Assembly: GCF_015500075.1 (NCBI RefSeq)
Contig: NZ_CP045496.1
Location: forward strand, 806,001 to 870,000
Length of the DNA: 64,000 nt
DNA from: Mesorhizobium sp. INR15
Lineage (GTDB): Bacteria > Pseudomonadota > Alphaproteobacteria > Rhizobiales > Rhizobiaceae
Reading direction: 5' to 3'
The notes beneath the pieces were generated by a model. That model had not been told where the DNA came from. It did not search any database and saw only the letters and a program-made list of their open reading frames with translations. This document shows positions 61,762-64,000 of this stretch, one piece after another (within the stretch, counting starts at the first letter, position 1; every line of letters begins with the position of its first letter). The translations under genes and the position numbers were made by a program.

Positions 61762-62379
61762 ATGAGTGTTGTTGCGGTCGAAAAGAAGATCCTGAACGCG
61801 GCCCATAACCGGGCGGTGTTTCAACGCCGCATCCGCGTCCTTTCCGACCATATCGCCGCCGCGCTGGGCGCTGACGGCACCGTGCTCGATCTCGGCTGCG
61901 GCGACGGTTCGCTCGCCAAGGCGGTGATGGACAGAAAACCCGGACTGACGTTTCGTGGGATCGATGTTTTTGTCCGTCCGCTTACGGCCATCCCGGTGGA
62001 GATTTTCGACGGCGCGACCATTCCGGCCGCTTCCGGGTCGTTCGACTGGGTGACCATAGTCGACGTTCTCCACCACACGGACGATCCCGGCCGTCTTGTC
62101 GCCGAAGCCGCAAGGGTCGCGCGCAAGGGCGTCGTCATCAAGGACCATCTGCGGGAAGGGCCCTTCGCCTACAGCACGCTCAGGTTCATGGACTGGGTGG
62201 GAAACAGGGGCCACGATGTGAGGCTGCCCTATAACTATCTTTCCAGACAGGAGTGGGGCGCGATCTTCGGCCAGGCCGGGCTCAAGGCCCAAAGCTGGCG
62301 CGAGAACCTGGCGCTCTACCCGTTTCCAGCGAACCTCCTGTTCGACAGGGGACTGCACTTCGTCGCATCGCTCCGCTAA
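61762..62379 (+). CDS. Class I SAM-dependent methyltransferase
   Basis: A 205-residue methyltransferase with motif I VLDLGCGDGSLAKAV (about 41-55), acidic strand-2 end FRGIDVFVRP, and motif IV VTIVDVLHHTDDP. The HHTDDP pattern is common in methyltransferases of small molecules and lipid or sugar intermediates. It is divergent from the GT-C-like gene and convergent with gtrA, the only plus-strand gene in this corner. The substrate is not known. ATG 61762 gives a normal N terminus. Confidence 0.82.
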   Translation: MSVVAVEKKILNAAHNRAVFQRRIRVLSDHIAAALGADGTVLDLGCGDGSLAKAVMDRKPGLTFRGIDVFVRPLTAIPVEIFDGATIPAASGSFDWVTIVDVLHHTDDPGRLVAEAARVARKGVVIKDHLREGPFAYSTLRFMDWVGNRGHDVRLPYNYLSRQEWGAIFGQAGLKAQSWRENLALYPFPANLLFDRGLHFVASLR

Positions 62380-62398
62380 CCCAGCGGGGCGAACGCCT

Positions 62399-62806
62399 TC
62401 ACGTGGCTCTTTGATCGTCGCGAAATACCCAGACCGATGAAAGCACATAGCTCGCCGCGCCCGCGACGAGCGTGACGATGGCTGACATGGCCAGCGGCGA
62501 CGCGGAAAATATCGATACGGCGACATGAGCGGACAGGCCCGCGACCATTGCACAGACAAGCTGGGTGACAAGATACCGCGGCAGTGCGCGGCCATGGTCG
62601 TGCTGTCCCTCGAAGGTCCAGCCATGCTGCGCCGAATACGCCACTATGAACGCCAGCGCATAGGCGATGACACTTCCGAAAAACGGCGGCAAGCCGGCTG
62701 AAACCAAGGCCCACGACAATACGAAGAACAGAAGCGCCGCTCCGACGCCGACCACGCCGAACCGGAAAAGCCGAACCGCGGCCAATTTTCGCGCAAGCCC
62801 TTTCAC
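62399..62806 (-). CDS. GtrA-family membrane protein
   Basis: A 135-residue protein with four hydrophobic segments (LFRFGVVGVGAALLFFVLSW first) and the GtrA-type HGWTFEGQHD and SSVWVFRDD loops. GtrA proteins are thought to flip polyprenyl-phosphate-linked sugars across the inner membrane. It starts at a GTG overlapping the stop of the upstream family 2 glycosyltransferase (GTGA), the usual gtrA-gtrB pairing. Confidence 0.88.
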   Translation of the reverse strand: MKGLARKLAAVRLFRFGVVGVGAALLFFVLSWALVSAGLPPFFGSVIAYALAFIVAYSAQHGWTFEGQHDHGRALPRYLVTQLVCAMVAGLSAHVAVSIFSASPLAMSAIVTLVAGAASYVLSSVWVFRDDQRAT

Positions 62807-64000
62807 TTTTCAGCAAACCCGACGGATGCATCCGATCGGCCGGCCTGACCGGCCTTCAGCCGCTTGACCGGTATTTCCAGCACTCCGAGCAGAAATGCCG
62901 AGAAAAAAGCCTGGAAAGAAATGACGATCAGGCTCAAGCCCATCACGACGATGCGCGGGATTTCGGAATCGTTGAGCGGACCGAAGCCAAGATGCGCCCA
63001 GCGCAGCACTGCGTAGCCGAAAAACAGGGCACCACCGGTGAAGCAGATGGCGGCGTTGCTGGCCAGACGATCGGTGCTGATGGTCCTGGTCAGCCAGTCG
63101 GAGCGCGGGTTTGCGGGAAGAATGCCGGTTATCTGCGCATAGTACCGCGAAATCGCGCCAAACGTGATCAGCTGGATGCCAGTCACGACCATGAAGCAGG
63201 CGGCGACAAAGGTGTTCAAGTCGAGCGACAGATTGTTGATCACCCGCAGCGGCCCGACCACGAGCAGCGCCGCGAACAGCAAGCCAAGCCCGCTAAGGAC
63301 AGCGCCCGGGATGAAGAACATCCAGCGTGGGTTGTAGACCAGAAGAAACTTCAGATGCCGCCACCCGTCACGCCAGGTCCTGAGATGCGGCGCGCGGCTG
63401 CGGCCATCAGGCTTAAGTGTCGTTGGCACCTCCTCGATACGCAGGCCGGCGAGCGCTCCACGCACCACCATCTCGCTGGCGAATTCCATGCCTGTCGTCT
63501 GCAGATCGAGCTTGCGGATGCTGTTAGCATTGAATCCGCGCAGGCCGCAGTGGAAATCGCCTGTCTGAATGCGGAAGAACAGCCTGCCAATGAAGCTCAG
63601 CACCGGATTGCCGAGATAGCGGTGTAGCAGCGGCATGGCGCCGGCTTCGATGCCACCCTGGAACCGGTTGCCCATGACCAGATCCGCGCCATCGCGCAGC
63701 CGCGACACGAACGCATCCAGCGCGCCGAAATCATAGCTGTCATCGGCATCGCCCATGATGATGAAGCGGCCCTTGGCGGCGGCGATGCCGCCCAGGAGCG
63801 CGGCGCCATAGCCCTTCTGTGCGACCGGCACGACACGGGCGCCGATCGCGGTGGCGATCTCTTGCGAGCCGTCCGTGCTGCCATTGTCGGCAATCAGCAC
63901 CTCGCCGGAAATCCGCGACCTGTCGAGGAAGGCCCTGGCCTTGCCGATGCAGACAGCCAGCGTCTCGGCCTCATTGAGGCACGGCATCAGGATTGTAAGT
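62803..64000 (-). CDS. Family 2 glycosyltransferase, polyprenyl-phosphate sugar synthase type (5' end outside window)
   Basis: About 399 codons are visible, and the frame continues past the window edge: LTIL precedes MPCLNEAETLAVCI, the usual start of GT2 domains. The GT-A fold shows IADNGSTDGSQEI, the DxD-like IIMGDADDSYDF and HCGLRGF. C-terminal hydrophobic segments (four, from MFFIPGAVLSGLGLLFAALL) anchor it in the membrane. It resembles dolichol- or undecaprenyl-phosphate glucose/mannose transferases (GtrB/DPM1 class) and is coupled to gtrA. Confidence 0.88.
   Translation of the reverse strand, partial: LTILMPCLNEAETLAVCIGKARAFLDRSRISGEVLIADNGSTDGSQEIATAIGARVVPVAQKGYGAALLGGIAAAKGRFIIMGDADDSYDFGALDAFVSRLRDGADLVMGNRFQGGIEAGAMPLLHRYLGNPVLSFIGRLFFRIQTGDFHCGLRGFNANSIRKLDLQTTGMEFASEMVVRGALAGLRIEEVPTTLKPDGRSRAPHLRTWRDGWRHLKFLLVYNPRWMFFIPGAVLSGLGLLFAALLVVGPLRVINNLSLDLNTFVAACFMVVTGIQLITFGAISRYYAQITGILPANPRSDWLTRTISTDRLASNAAICFTGGALFFGYAVLRWAHLGFGPLNDSEIPRIVVMGLSLIVISFQAFFSAFLLGVLEIPVKRLKAGQAGRSDASVGFAEK

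Overview
The window is GC-rich, densely packed chromosomal DNA from an alphaproteobacterium, most likely a Mesorhizobium-like member of the Hyphomicrobiales. The basis is the rhizobial gene set (a PmtA-type phospholipid methyltransferase downstream of dnaK-dnaJ, many ABC uptake systems, SIS-type amino-sugar enzymes), frequent 4-bp ATGA/GTGA gene overlaps, and two kinds of intergenic palindromic repeat of the type common in these genomes. The species call is inference. I found no tRNA, rRNA, insertion sequence, phage gene or CRISPR array.

Layout. 1-8714: a divergent catabolic locus. On the minus strand are an IclR regulator, a UPF0261/Tm-1-like protein, a HAD hydrolase and two class III aminotransferases; on the plus strand are an APC permease, a cytochrome P450 and an aldehyde dehydrogenase. 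The substrate is probably an amine or amino acid. 9041-11731: a MetQ-MetN-MetI type ABC importer. 12000-17930 (minus): HyuA and HyuB hydantoinase subunits, a polar amino-acid binding protein and a GcvT-like aminomethyltransferase. 18151-18978: ferredoxin-NADP reductase. 19191-22637: deoC plus a double-length aldehyde dehydrogenase, preceded by a RutR-like palindrome. 22827-24636: an SDR and an FAH-family hydrolase that fit the end of a deoxy-sugar acid pathway.

24790-36260: an amino-sugar divergon. The minus-strand operon has murQ, a sugar ABC importer and a Gfo/Idh oxidoreductase. The plus-strand operon has a BadF-type kinase, a GntR regulator, a SIS-type glucosamine-6-P deaminase, nagA and an FAD oxidoreductase. 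The shared intergenic region carries paired GGTATT direct repeats with an 11-bp period in front of both operons, a likely operator for the cluster's GntR protein. 36302-38738: malonyl-CoA synthetase and a GntR/FCD regulator. 39098-39775: rpe.

39979-45856 (minus): a two-gene operon of large predicted secreted proteins of unknown role. One looks like a beta-propeller. The other has four DUF11-like domains and a cysteine-rich repeat tail. The two share a roughly 100-residue cysteine-containing domain. This is the best candidate here for an undescribed system.

46465-52378: housekeeping genes dnaK, dnaJ, pmtA, an FMN reductase, pyrF and a DUF1330 gene. 52408-54817 (minus): an LtrA-like membrane protein and an ATP-grasp protein. 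54926-58176 (minus): a De Ley-Doudoroff-type D-galactose operon (SDR dehydrogenase, DgoK, DgoA, SMP-30 lactonase). Its lactonase gene is frameshifted at a 7-base homopolymer. 58331-59680: a GGDEF-EAL protein with a degenerate GADEF motif. 59780-64000: a multi-spanning GT-C-like membrane protein, a methyltransferase, GtrA and a family 2 glycosyltransferase that runs off the end.
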